From NCBI GenBank assembly GCA_020049855.1, contig JAGVLJ010000050.1, positions 1-57,010 of the forward strand: 57,010 nucleotides of DNA. Reading direction: 5' to 3'. The stretch comes from Bacteroidia bacterium. GTDB lineage: Bacteria > Bacteroidota > Bacteroidia > UKL13-3. Of the stretch, positions 43,733 to 52,170 are shown in pieces. A program made the position numbers and the translations under genes. How positions within the stretch are numbered: position 1 is the first letter of the stretch; each line of letters starts with the position of its first letter. Below the pieces are notes generated by a model. The model was not told where the DNA came from. It ran no database searches and saw nothing but the letters and a program-made list of their open reading frames with translations.

Positions 43733-45595
43733 TTATCGGGAAATTATCAGTTTTAATACGTGCTGACGGCCCCCGGCTAAAATTTTCACTAAATAAACGC
43801 CTTCGGGCAAAGCACCTTGATGCAATTGATTAGTGGTGAATGAATGTTCTCCCTGAGCCAGTTCACCTAAATCAAGCGTTCCAAATTGCTGCCCCATCAT
43901 ATTCGTCAACTCAACCTGAACCGATTGTTTGTTGGGCATAGTAAAGTTAACTTGTGCCGATTGTGTGGCCGGATTTGGATAAAGACTTACTCCACTTACC
44001 AATTCCGATTGCTGTATACCTGTGGCCAAATTAGAGCTGATATTTAAATCGTCAAGATACAAATTGTTGCCCCGATAGTAGAAAAATTCTACCCTTATCC
44101 TCACGTTGGAGGTTCGGAAATTGGCTAAATCAAGTGAAAATGTTTTCCATTGCGATTTGCTGGTAGGTACAAATACCGAAGTAGCAACTACTCCATTATT
44201 AGAAATTACATTAGCTCCAGCTTTAAAAAGAGCAGTCCAGCTTTTTCCGCAATCGGTACTTACAAAAACCCGTAACGAATCACTTAAAGTTGTTATGCGT
44301 TGTGCAGCCGAAACGGTAAAATTAAAATAAGCCGATGGCATCAGGGAGAGATTGAGGGGTGGAGAATAAATATTGTAAGTGGATCGAGTTAATGACGTAG
44401 GATGGCCGTAGGAAGGAATGTAAATTGATTTGTTGCCATTAAATTTTGCAGAGTCGGTTACGCGCCATCCGTAAGCATTTCCAGTAAGGTTTTCAATACT
44501 CCAACCATTAGAAAGGGAAAAATTATTGGCCGTGCTCGCTTCAAAGTCCTGAGTTACCGGTGGCGCATTGGTAGCTGCGGGTATGGTGTAATTTTGCACC
44601 CCGGTTGCGGTGAGATTGGATGGAGAAACCAAGTTGGGGTAATAGGTGCTTATCATGCTATTCATTCTGTTCTTTTGACCTATGGTAAAAATATTCTGGC
44701 AACCTCCATCGGTATAATCCATGTAATTTTCAAGCATATCAGGTAAATCGGGACTATCGTTGTTACATGAATTTTTTGAAGGGGTGCAGGCTCCGGAATT
44801 AGCCCCTGATACTGGAGGGGTATCGTCTACCTGATCACCTCCAAAGCATCCGCCCTGAAACGGATGATATAATCCAAAGCAATGACCAACTTCGTGGGTC
44901 AATACACGACCTCCCTTTACTTTAGAACTGGTTCCGATGGTTCCAATATAGTCTGAACGAATCACTACGCCCCTGGTAATGGTTGATCCCGCGTTTGGAA
45001 ATTGAGCATATCCAAGTATGGTAGTGTTTGGATTGTTATCGGTATCTTTGATATTAGAAACCACATACACATTAAAATATTTTCCACCTCTCCAAAGCGT
45101 TGAAACAAGTGACTTAATTTGGTCATCTGCATTGTTTCCCAAACCGTTGGTATCAAACACCCGATTGATTCCGTCAAAGCAATTTCCGTTGGGGTCGATA
45201 TTGGCTAATCGGAATTCTATTTCAGTATCCACTGCCAGCGGATTGGTGGAACTACCGCCAGGAGTTCCGGCAATTTTGCGAAAATCTTCATTCAAGATAC
45301 GAATCTGATCTAATATCTGGTCACGGCTAATATTTTCTTTCCCGTTTTGATGAAACACATGGAAGACCACCGGAATAATGTAAACGGTTCCGGTAGTTTT
45401 GAAGTGAGCATTTGCCATTGCTTTTATTTGCTCATTCATCCTGTCCATTTCTATTTTGTACTCCGGATTAGCTGCTATTGCTCGCTCATAGTAAAAATCA
45501 GTAAGGCACTGATGTAGGTTGTTGTTCTGTTGCTGTGCATTTACCCCAACTGTTGCGGCAAATAAAATCAAAACTGTACTAAAAAATTTATTCAT
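43733..45595 (-). CDS. Secreted M43 (cytophagalysin/pappalysin-like) zinc metalloprotease with T9SS sorting domain
   Basis: The 620-residue protein has signal peptide MNKFFSTVLILFAATVGVNA. The catalytic domain contains the zinc motif HEVGHCFGLYH at residues 234-244 (H234, E235, H238, H244) and the Met-turn region ENYMDYTDGGC near residue 289, typical of M43B metzincins. Residues about 345-530 look like a carbohydrate- or protein-binding beta sandwich (YNIYSPPLNLSLMPSAYFNF). The end is a type A T9SS tail: VSLYPNPATQSAQVNF and GVYLVKILAGG. It is exported and degrades external protein. It has a TATATTTG promoter box and its own terminator. Confidence 0.93.
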   Translation of the reverse strand: MNKFFSTVLILFAATVGVNAQQQNNNLHQCLTDFYYERAIAANPEYKIEMDRMNEQIKAMANAHFKTTGTVYIIPVVFHVFHQNGKENISRDQILDQIRILNEDFRKIAGTPGGSSTNPLAVDTEIEFRLANIDPNGNCFDGINRVFDTNGLGNNADDQIKSLVSTLWRGGKYFNVYVVSNIKDTDNNPNTTILGYAQFPNAGSTITRGVVIRSDYIGTIGTSSKVKGGRVLTHEVGHCFGLYHPFQGGCFGGDQVDDTPPVSGANSGACTPSKNSCNNDSPDLPDMLENYMDYTDGGCQNIFTIGQKNRMNSMISTYYPNLVSPSNLTATGVQNYTIPAATNAPPVTQDFEASTANNFSLSNGWSIENLTGNAYGWRVTDSAKFNGNKSIYIPSYGHPTSLTRSTYNIYSPPLNLSLMPSAYFNFTVSAAQRITTLSDSLRVFVSTDCGKSWTALFKAGANVISNNGVVATSVFVPTSKSQWKTFSLDLANFRTSNVRIRVEFFYYRGNNLYLDDLNISSNLATGIQQSELVSGVSLYPNPATQSAQVNFTMPNKQSVQVELTNMMGQQFGTLDLGELAQGEHSFTTNQLHQGALPEGVYLVKILAGGRQHVLKLIISR

Positions 45596-45628
45596 TATTA
45601 ATTATTATAAAAAAATATTATCCGTGGC

Positions 45629-45636
45629 CAAATATA
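45629..45636 (-). promoter_or_regulatory. Promoter -7 box of the M43 protease gene
   Basis: TATATTTG on the minus strand is an exact match, 33 nt before the ATG. No clear -33 element at ideal spacing. Confidence 0.45.
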
Positions 45637-45679
45637 CCTTTTCGCGCATCAAAAATAAAAAATCACTTACCTAATTTTA

Positions 45680-46750
45680 TTATCCTCCGGCAATCAGTAA
45701 ATGATCATAAATAACTAATGCAGCCATACTTTCTACAATTGGTACTGCCCTTGGCACCACACAAGGGTCGTGTCGGCCTTTTGCTTCAATTGTCACCTCT
45801 TCTCTTTCTGTGTTCAAAGACCGTTGAGCCGCGGCAATGGTTGCAACGGGTTTAAAAGCCACACGCATGTAGATGTCGTTACCCGTTGATATTCCACCTT
45901 GTATACCTCCCGAAAAATTTGTGCGGGTGGTTATTTTACTCCCGTCCAACACATACTCATCGTTATGCTGCCCACCTGTCATGCCCACGCTTTCAAAACC
46001 CGAACCATAATCGAACCCCTTCACGGCATTTATGCTGAACATGGCTTTTGCTAGATTGGCCTGAAGCTTATCGAATAAAGGTTCTCCAAGGCCTGCGGGA
46101 CAATTTTTTATTACACATGACACCATTCCTCCGGTGCTGTTTCCCTGACTTTTTAGCTGTTCGATATATTTCTCCATTGCACTTGCGGCCTCTTTGTCAG
46201 GACAACGAACTGGTGAGGTATCAGTTTCGGAAAGATTGAGTTCAGAATAGGGTCGGGCAACTTTTATACTACCCACCTGCGAAACATAAGCTTGCACCGT
46301 AATTCCTTTTTCGGCTAGAATGGATTGAGCAAAAGCCCCTGCAGCCACCCAACCGGCCGTAACTCTGGCCGAGGATCTTCCTCCGCCCCGATGATCGCGC
46401 ACACCATATTTTGTGTAGTAAGTATAATCGGCATGAGACGGTCTGAAAATATTTTTCAGGGCATCATAAGCCTCAGGTCGTGCATCGGTGTTGGGGATTA
46501 AAATACAAATGGGTGCCCCTGTTGTTTTTCCTTCAAATACCCCGGAAATCACCGAAAAATTTTCGTCCTCGTTGCGCGAAGTGGTGAGAGCAGATTGCCC
46601 AGGCCGCCTGCGCTGAAGTTGTCTGGAAATAAAAGACTCGTTGAATTGAATGCCTGCCTTACACCCATCAATCACCACACCTATTGTTGGTCCGTGCGAT
46701 TCGCCAAAAGAAGTAACTTTAAAAACTGTTCCTAATGAATTTGAAGCCAT
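45680..46750 (-). CDS. aroC: Chorismate synthase
   Basis: The 356-residue FMN-dependent lyase turns EPSP into chorismate, the last common step of aromatic synthesis. Motifs: FGESHGPTIGVVIDG near residue 14, RRRPGQSALTTSRNEDE near residue 45, GGGRSSAR near 125, and RHDPCVVPRAVPIVE near the C-terminus (residues ~323-337). ATG 46750 (MASNSLGTVFKVTSF) is preferred; the longer start adds a hydrophobic leader not seen in the family. It is third in the aroB-aroA-aroC run. Confidence 0.96.
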   Translation of the reverse strand: MASNSLGTVFKVTSFGESHGPTIGVVIDGCKAGIQFNESFISRQLQRRRPGQSALTTSRNEDENFSVISGVFEGKTTGAPICILIPNTDARPEAYDALKNIFRPSHADYTYYTKYGVRDHRGGGRSSARVTAGWVAAGAFAQSILAEKGITVQAYVSQVGSIKVARPYSELNLSETDTSPVRCPDKEAASAMEKYIEQLKSQGNSTGGMVSCVIKNCPAGLGEPLFDKLQANLAKAMFSINAVKGFDYGSGFESVGMTGGQHNDEYVLDGSKITTRTNFSGGIQGGISTGNDIYMRVAFKPVATIAAAQRSLNTEREEVTIEAKGRHDPCVVPRAVPIVESMAALVIYDHLLIAGG

Positions 46751-46783
46751 GTGAAGAAAAAACAAACATACAACGCATTTTTT

Positions 46784-48016
46784 TTACTTGCACACAAATC
46801 CGGCTTTTATCATATCGTCCCAAAATCCGGGATAGGATTTTGATACTACTTTTCCATCAGTTAATTCAATGGGGACACGGCATGCAAAACCGGCCACACT
46901 CATTGCCATACGATGATCATTCCATGTATAGAATGGCTCTTTGGGTAAGGTAAAACTCCCTGGTGTAAGGCGCATGATGCCGTCATCGGTACAAGTTACG
47001 ATGCAATTTATTTTTTGCAACTCCGATGCCAAGGCAACAAGACGGTCGCTCTCCTTTAACTTTAAATGAGCCACCCCGTTAAACACGGCAGGAATTTCGT
47101 GAAGCGCGCAGGTAACGGCAAACGCAGGAACCAAATCTGGGCAGGATGAAAAATCTTTTTCAAAAATACGGCATCGCGCCAATTCGCCCGAAGAAATAAC
47201 GCAACCGCTTTTACTCACTTCGGTTTTTACTCCAAGTTCATTCATCCAGATAGCCACTATGCTGTCGCCTTGCAAAGAGGGTAAAACTAAACCAGGCAAC
47301 TCTACGCGAGATCCTCTACAGGCCGAAGCCATCATATACCAATAGGAAGCTGCCGACCAATCGGCTTCGATTACCAAAGGCAAATTCCGGGTGTAGTGAC
47401 CCTCCTCTACCGTAATTTCCGATTCTGCAATTTGAACCCGTGCTCCCCATTGTTTCATTAAATTAATGGTGAGTTGAATATACGAAAGAGATACCGGTAA
47501 CTTGGTTAACTTTATAGTGAGTCCACCACTGAGATATGGTGCTATAAGCAACAATGCCGAAATAAACTGACTGCTGGTTGTACCCTTCAATTCAACCACG
47601 CCTCCTTTCAACGCTGCCGGATAAATGTGCAAAGGGGGAAATCCTTCCTGTTGCTCATAGGTAATGGCAGCTCCTAACTGGTGCAAAGCATTTACCAATT
47701 CACCCATGGGGCGTTGGTGCATTCGCCCTGTTCCGCTAACGATCACCTCTTCACCCAACAGGGCATACACCGCTGTGAGAAAACGCATGACTGTACCTGC
47801 ATCGGCCGTGTTTTTTTCTTTGCCTTCTCCAATCAGGTTTGCCAACATTATTTGCACATCAGAAGGTAAAAGGGCTATCTGAATATTTTTAAAAATATCA
47901 TCTAGCGAATCTGATGCAAGGTATTTTAAAACCAAAACCCTATTGACAGTGCTTTTTGACCAGGGCAGGTTTATGCTGGCACTAATTGGTGCTTGGGGCC
48001 TGCGTAGCCGTATCAT
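46784..48016 (-). CDS. aroA: 3-phosphoshikimate 1-carboxyvinyltransferase (EPSP synthase)
   Basis: The 410-residue enzyme joins shikimate-3-phosphate and PEP. It shows the S3P/PEP-binding N-terminus NLPWSKSTVNR at residues 16-26 with K21, DAGTVMRFLTA near residue 73, the GRMHQRPM block near 96, LKLKESDRL near 324, and NDHRMAMS near 374. The usual PGSKS or PASKS is PWSKS here, an unusual substitution at an active-site loop. Otherwise the sequence is complete. It overlaps the aroB 3' end by 35 bp. Confidence 0.94.
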   Translation of the reverse strand: MIRLRRPQAPISASINLPWSKSTVNRVLVLKYLASDSLDDIFKNIQIALLPSDVQIMLANLIGEGKEKNTADAGTVMRFLTAVYALLGEEVIVSGTGRMHQRPMGELVNALHQLGAAITYEQQEGFPPLHIYPAALKGGVVELKGTTSSQFISALLLIAPYLSGGLTIKLTKLPVSLSYIQLTINLMKQWGARVQIAESEITVEEGHYTRNLPLVIEADWSAASYWYMMASACRGSRVELPGLVLPSLQGDSIVAIWMNELGVKTEVSKSGCVISSGELARCRIFEKDFSSCPDLVPAFAVTCALHEIPAVFNGVAHLKLKESDRLVALASELQKINCIVTCTDDGIMRLTPGSFTLPKEPFYTWNDHRMAMSVAGFACRVPIELTDGKVVSKSYPGFWDDMIKAGFVCK

Positions 48017-49079
48017 TTGGCTGAAGTTGGATATAGAAATTTAAGGCTTCACGTATCAGGGCATCACTGGTTGTTTGGTTGATTATCGGTTTACCAATTT
48101 TTTTGAGCAAGGAAAAGTTAATCAGGTCGTCTTCATTCTTTTTATCATTTCGCATCAGGTCAAGCAATTCGTTTTGATTAACTTTTGCCAGCGGGTACAC
48201 AGGAAAATAACCCGTAACAAATTCCACTACTTCTTCTGCTTCTTTTTTTGACACCTGCAATAATTTATACGACAACCACGTTTCGCAAATAATTCCAATG
48301 GCTATTGCTTCACCGTGAAGCAGCGGATTGCTGTCATGTTTCAACGAATACGATTCAATAGCATGACCAATGGTATGCCCGAAATTAAGTACCTTACGTA
48401 TATTTTTTTCCTGCGGATCTTTATTTACAATTTCGCGTTTAATTTTTACGGATTTACTGATTAATAAAACTATCTTTTCCTCATCATGCACATTCATTTT
48501 TGTGAATTTATCCCACTCGTCCTTATCACTAATAAGTGCATGTTTCATCATCTCGGCCACACCGGCTGTGAGTTGCCTTTTAGGAAGTGTTTTTAAAAAC
48601 CCAGGATAAATAAAGATAGCAACGGGATGTTTAAACACCCCTACCGAATTTTTAAAATAATTCAAGTCTATACCCTGTTTCCCGCCAATAGATGCATCTA
48701 CCATTCCGAGCAAGGTAGTGGGCACGTGAATGAAATCAATGCCGCGCTTGTAAGTAGCTGCACAAAAACCACCTAAATCGGTTATGGTACCACCGCCCAG
48801 ATTTATCAAAACGGTTTTACGGTCGGCATAGTGGTCGGCCAAAAAAGTCCAGATTTTCTCACCGTTTTTTATGTTTTTAGCATTTTCTCCGGCATCAATA
48901 CTAATATGCTTAAAGTCAATTAGGTAAGGACTTAACTGAGGTAAACAGTGTTTTTGGGTATTGGAATCGGTGAGGACAAAAACGGTTGAATAATCTTTTT
49001 CGATAAGATATTGAAAAAGAAAATCAAGGGCTTCCGTGCCGTTATAAATGTTATAGCCTTTTGATTCGTAAACCTTCAA
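47982..49079 (-). CDS. aroB: 3-dehydroquinate synthase
   Basis: The enzyme makes dehydroquinate from DAHP using NAD+ and a metal. Motifs include LINLGGGTITDLGGFCAATYKRG near residues 92-114, DASIGGKQGIDLNYFKN near 129, NFGHTIGHAIESY near 237 and LHGEAIAIGI near 258. No ATG exists near the start. A TTG at 49103 would lie inside the inferred -7 box (49101-49108), so TTG 49079 (MKVYESKGYNIYNG) is preferred, giving 365 residues. It is first in the aroB-aroA-aroC group. Confidence 0.88.
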   Translation of the reverse strand: MKVYESKGYNIYNGTEALDFLFQYLIEKDYSTVFVLTDSNTQKHCLPQLSPYLIDFKHISIDAGENAKNIKNGEKIWTFLADHYADRKTVLINLGGGTITDLGGFCAATYKRGIDFIHVPTTLLGMVDASIGGKQGIDLNYFKNSVGVFKHPVAIFIYPGFLKTLPKRQLTAGVAEMMKHALISDKDEWDKFTKMNVHDEEKIVLLISKSVKIKREIVNKDPQEKNIRKVLNFGHTIGHAIESYSLKHDSNPLLHGEAIAIGIICETWLSYKLLQVSKKEAEEVVEFVTGYFPVYPLAKVNQNELLDLMRNDKKNEDDLINFSLLKKIGKPIINQTTSDALIREALNFYIQLQPNDTATQAPSTN

Positions 49080-49087
49080 GTTTCTTA

Positions 49088-49131
49088 TACCTTTGCAGGG
49101 CAAAGTTGATGTATTCGCTTTGATTTAACAA
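49088..49131. promoter_or_regulatory. Overlapping divergent promoters between aroB and the proline dehydrogenase gene
   Basis: On the plus strand TACCTTTG (49088-49095) can serve the proline dehydrogenase gene. On the minus strand CAACTTTG (49101-49108; one mismatch) has TTG at 49129-49131, 20 bp upstream, for aroB. The two -7 boxes form a palindrome CTTTGC-AGG-GCAAAG (49091-49105), so polymerase binding at one likely excludes the other. Confidence 0.5.
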
Positions 49132-49161
49132 TTATTTGGTGACTTCTTTACAAAATATAAT

Positions 49162-50340
49162 ATGAGCAGCGCACTTTCGTTCTCCGACACCTCAATCGCC
49201 TTTGAATCAAAAACTAACCAGGACTTAAAACGAGCCCACCTTCTTTTCAAAGCCATTGGCATGAATTGGCTGGTGCAGGCCGGAGCTCCCCTTGTAAATA
49301 TGGCATTTGCCATAAAACTTCCCATTTCGGGTTTAATCCGAAAAACGGTATTTAAACAATTTTGCGGTGGCGAATCCATTGAAGAGTGTGAAGCTACGAC
49401 CGAATTACTGGCCAAATACCATATCGGAACCATCCTCGACTACTCAGTAGAGGGCAAAGAGGAAGAGGCCATATTTGAGGCTACCTGCAATGAAATTTTG
49501 CATACCATTGATAAAGCCAAAGGAAACAGCAAAATTCCGTTTTGTGTGTTTAAACCTACCGGTATTGCCAGCATGACCTTGCTTACCAAAATATCAGCTA
49601 AAGAACAATTGAACAAAGAACAACATGATGAATTAACTGCTACCCGAAACCGCATGAACCGCATTTGCAAAGCAGCCTACGACAATGATGTGCGCCTGTT
49701 TATTGATGCTGAAGAAAGCTGGACACAGGATGCTATTGATGCACTGGTGCGCGAAATGATGCTGAAGTACAATAAAGAAAAAGCCATTGTGTTTAACACC
49801 GCTCAATTGTACCGCCACGACCGGGTGGAATTTATTAAACGCAGTTATTTTGATGCACAAACCAACAATTATTATCTGGGATTTAAACTGGTGAGGGGTG
49901 CCTATATGGAAAAAGAACGGGAACGCGCCAAAGAAATGGGGTACAACTCGCCTATTTATCCTACCAAAAAATCAACCGATAAAGGTTATGATGATGCGGT
50001 ACGTTTTTGCGTGGAGCATATTGACCGCATTGCTATATGTGCCGGAACTCATAATGAAACCAGCTCCGAAATGCTGGTAAAACTGATGGAGGAAAAACAT
50101 ATTCCCAAAAACGATCCGCGCATTTATTTTTCGCAATTGCTGGGCATGAGCGACCATATTAGTTTTAACCTGAGTCATGCAGGATATAATGTGGTAAAAT
50201 ACGTTCCTTACGGGCCTATTAAAAATGTACTGCCTTACCTTATCCGCAGAGCACAGGAAAATACGAGCGTAAAAGGACAAACCGGACGCGAACTTTCGTT
50301 AATTCTCACCGAGATGAAACGAAGGGGAATGAAGAAATAG
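49162..50340 (+). CDS. putA: Proline dehydrogenase
   Basis: This 392-residue FAD-dependent TIM-barrel enzyme oxidises proline to pyrroline-5-carboxylate. Motifs: CVFKPTGIASMTL near residues 132-144, LFIDAEESWTQ near residue 175, GFKLVRGAYMEKERERA near 240-256, IAICAGTHNETS near 290, and FSQLLGMSDH near 317. It is the monofunctional type; the partner P5C dehydrogenase is not in the window. The promoter region is shared with divergent aroB. The bifunctional symbol putA is used loosely here. Confidence 0.92.
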   Translation: MSSALSFSDTSIAFESKTNQDLKRAHLLFKAIGMNWLVQAGAPLVNMAFAIKLPISGLIRKTVFKQFCGGESIEECEATTELLAKYHIGTILDYSVEGKEEEAIFEATCNEILHTIDKAKGNSKIPFCVFKPTGIASMTLLTKISAKEQLNKEQHDELTATRNRMNRICKAAYDNDVRLFIDAEESWTQDAIDALVREMMLKYNKEKAIVFNTAQLYRHDRVEFIKRSYFDAQTNNYYLGFKLVRGAYMEKERERAKEMGYNSPIYPTKKSTDKGYDDAVRFCVEHIDRIAICAGTHNETSSEMLVKLMEEKHIPKNDPRIYFSQLLGMSDHISFNLSHAGYNVVKYVPYGPIKNVLPYLIRRAQENTSVKGQTGRELSLILTEMKRRGMKK

Positions 50341-50349
50341 AATCGGCTA

Positions 50350-50388
50350 AAAGTTTAAAGTTAGAAGTTTAAGGTTTAAAGTTTTTGA
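50350..50388. repeat. AT-rich GTTTAAAG/GTTTAAGG repeat
   Basis: AAGTTTAAAGTTAGAAGTTT and following AAGGTTTAAAGTTTTTG form a degenerate direct repeat. The same wording, in the opposite orientation, is at 10823-10853. It is likely a dispersed intergenic repeat of this genome. Confidence 0.4.
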
Positions 50389-50434
50389 GTTAGGGCTATC
50401 TATAAAAAAAACAATACAACTAATAGAAACCATA

Positions 50435-50830
50435 ATGAAACAAATAGTATTACTTCTCAGCTTGATCTTTCCTGCTTTGTCTTTGATGGCACAAAGCGAT
50501 AGTGCTCAATTGGAAGAACCGGTGTTATTTGCCAATGAGATGCCGGAATTGCCGGGTGGGCAAAATGCAATGGTTAGGTTTATAAGTAAAAATTTGCGCT
50601 ATCCTGCTGAGGCTCGTAAGGCAGGAATATCTGGAAGAGTATTTGTTGAATTTGTGGTAGAAAAAGACGGAAGTGTCATATATGCTAAAGCGTATAAATC
50701 TCCGAATGAATTACTTTCTGAAGAAGCGGTAAGGGTAATAAAACTTCTTCCAAAATTCAATCCCGGATATATTAACGGAAGACTTGTTCGTGTTAAATTA
50801 ATAGTTCCAATTGAATTTGCGTTGAAATGA
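50435..50830 (+). CDS. TonB C-terminal domain periplasmic protein
   Basis: The 131-residue protein has signal peptide MKQIVLLLSLIFPALSLMAQ. The rest is a TonB C-terminal domain: LPGGQNAMVRFISKNLRYP near residues 45-63, GRVFVEFVVEKDGSV near 74-88, and AVRVIKLLPKFNPG near 106-119. It lacks the N-terminal membrane anchor and Pro-rich spacer of true TonB, so it is a secreted domain, possibly binding other TonB-system or peptidoglycan parts. It is a single gene, ended by a short CGGATG/CATCCG hairpin. Confidence 0.88.
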   Translation: MKQIVLLLSLIFPALSLMAQSDSAQLEEPVLFANEMPELPGGQNAMVRFISKNLRYPAEARKAGISGRVFVEFVVEKDGSVIYAKAYKSPNELLSEEAVRVIKLLPKFNPGYINGRLVRVKLIVPIEFALK

Positions 50831-50870
50831 GAGAAATAATTTACGTGGCGTCAAACCTGCCTTACTCTGC

Positions 50871-50885
50871 CGGATGTAGCATCCG
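50871..50885. other. Short hairpin between convergent genes
   Basis: CGGATG (50871-50876), TAG, CATCCG (50880-50885). There is no T tract. It lies between the TonB-domain gene and the convergent secreted phosphatase-fold gene, so it may be a weak terminator or REP-like unit. Confidence 0.35.
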
Positions 50886-50916
50886 ACAGCATCAAAAATT
50901 TCTGACAAAGAATTAG

Positions 50917-52062
50917 TTATTCCAACACCACCTTTTTCACCAGTACTCCTTTTTCCGTTTCAATCACCAACTGAAACACCCCTGCACCCGTTTGTTGTTT
51001 TGAAACTTCAATTGGCAGCCCGCATACAAAAGGAATGGGTATTTGCTCACCCAGCATACTCACCGCTTTCATTGATTTCACCACTAAATTCCCCGTTTCA
51101 ACGATGCAGGAAGAAGATGATGGATTGGGGTAAATTTTTACCTGAGCTGACAAATCTTTTTCGTTCATGCCCGTTCCCGTTCCAAAATAAAAATACGTGT
51201 ACACCGGAAAATGATCGGTAGTGGTAGTGCCATAACTGGTGATATAATTATCTAACCTGAATACCGTTGCCGAACCCGCTTGGTAATGCTGTTTAAGCCG
51301 GTCGCTGATTAAAATATGGTCGATAAAACTATTGGTAAACGTTGTCAGGGTAGTTTCTCCGTTTTGATTGCGCTGCAGGGTGGTGAAAAAATAATGAGTG
51401 GGGTCGTTGAGAAAATTTTTGTAGGGTGAAATACTGTCTTTCCAAATGGAAGTGGTGAGGCGGTCGTTCCAGTCGCCCATCACTGCTACTTTTTGTCCGG
51501 CCCGTGTTTGGTCAAGGTAATTTTTTAAAGCTGTGCCTGCATCTCTGCGGTCGTAATAAGCCTGTAGTTTTTCCGAGTTGGTTCCTGTATTGGCTTTCAT
51601 GTGCAGCACAATGCAGTACAGGGTATCGAAATGATTGAGGCTGTCCGAAACCAGCGTTACTTCCAATGGCAGCCGTCCGTTGGCAAATACCGATGAATAC
51701 GCATTGAGGATTAACCCCGACTGATACCTGCGGAATAAACTTTTTTTCCAAAGCAGTGCTGTTTTTTGTGTTTGCGAATAGCTGGCCAGCGCATATCCAT
51801 ACTGAGGCAAATCGGCCATCAGGCTGGCAAAGGTGGTGGTATTAGAAACCTCTTCAAGGGCCAGTATATCTAGGTCGGCACTTTGAATGGCATTTTTTAC
51901 ATTGTTGTATTGCAGGGTTTCATCGGTGGGGCCAAATTGTGTATCGCCAAACCACTCTATATTCCAGCAGGCCAACTCGGTTTTGGCATCCAGGCCCACT
52001 TTGGGTACCTGCCCCATAGCCGTTTGCACAGCCACTGTTAAAATCAGCCACATTTTTCTCAT
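50917..52062 (-). CDS. Secreted endonuclease/exonuclease/phosphatase-fold protein with T9SS tail
   Basis: From ATG 52062 the protein has 381 residues, starting MRKMWLILTVAVQTAMGQ (signal peptide); the frame extends upstream to a TTG but with no support. The EEP fold is seen in LACWNIEWFGD near residue 29, DILALEEVSN near 67, MGDWNDRL near 194 and TTDHFPVYTYF near 282, matching the usual Asn/Glu/Asp/His catalytic set. The end VKIYPNPSSSSCIVETG is a T9SS type A sorting domain. It probably cleaves nucleic acid or a phospho-ester outside the cell. Substrate unknown. Confidence 0.9.
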   Translation of the reverse strand: MRKMWLILTVAVQTAMGQVPKVGLDAKTELACWNIEWFGDTQFGPTDETLQYNNVKNAIQSADLDILALEEVSNTTTFASLMADLPQYGYALASYSQTQKTALLWKKSLFRRYQSGLILNAYSSVFANGRLPLEVTLVSDSLNHFDTLYCIVLHMKANTGTNSEKLQAYYDRRDAGTALKNYLDQTRAGQKVAVMGDWNDRLTTSIWKDSISPYKNFLNDPTHYFFTTLQRNQNGETTLTTFTNSFIDHILISDRLKQHYQAGSATVFRLDNYITSYGTTTTDHFPVYTYFYFGTGTGMNEKDLSAQVKIYPNPSSSSCIVETGNLVVKSMKAVSMLGEQIPIPFVCGLPIEVSKQQTGAGVFQLVIETEKGVLVKKVVLE

Positions 52063-52170
52063 ATGCTGCGAAGTAAACCTTTTTTCCAATAACCTGCTTT
52101 AGCCCCGTCATAATTTTGACCTGAATAAAAACCCGAAACCCGTATATTCGCGCTTTGATTCAGAAAATTT

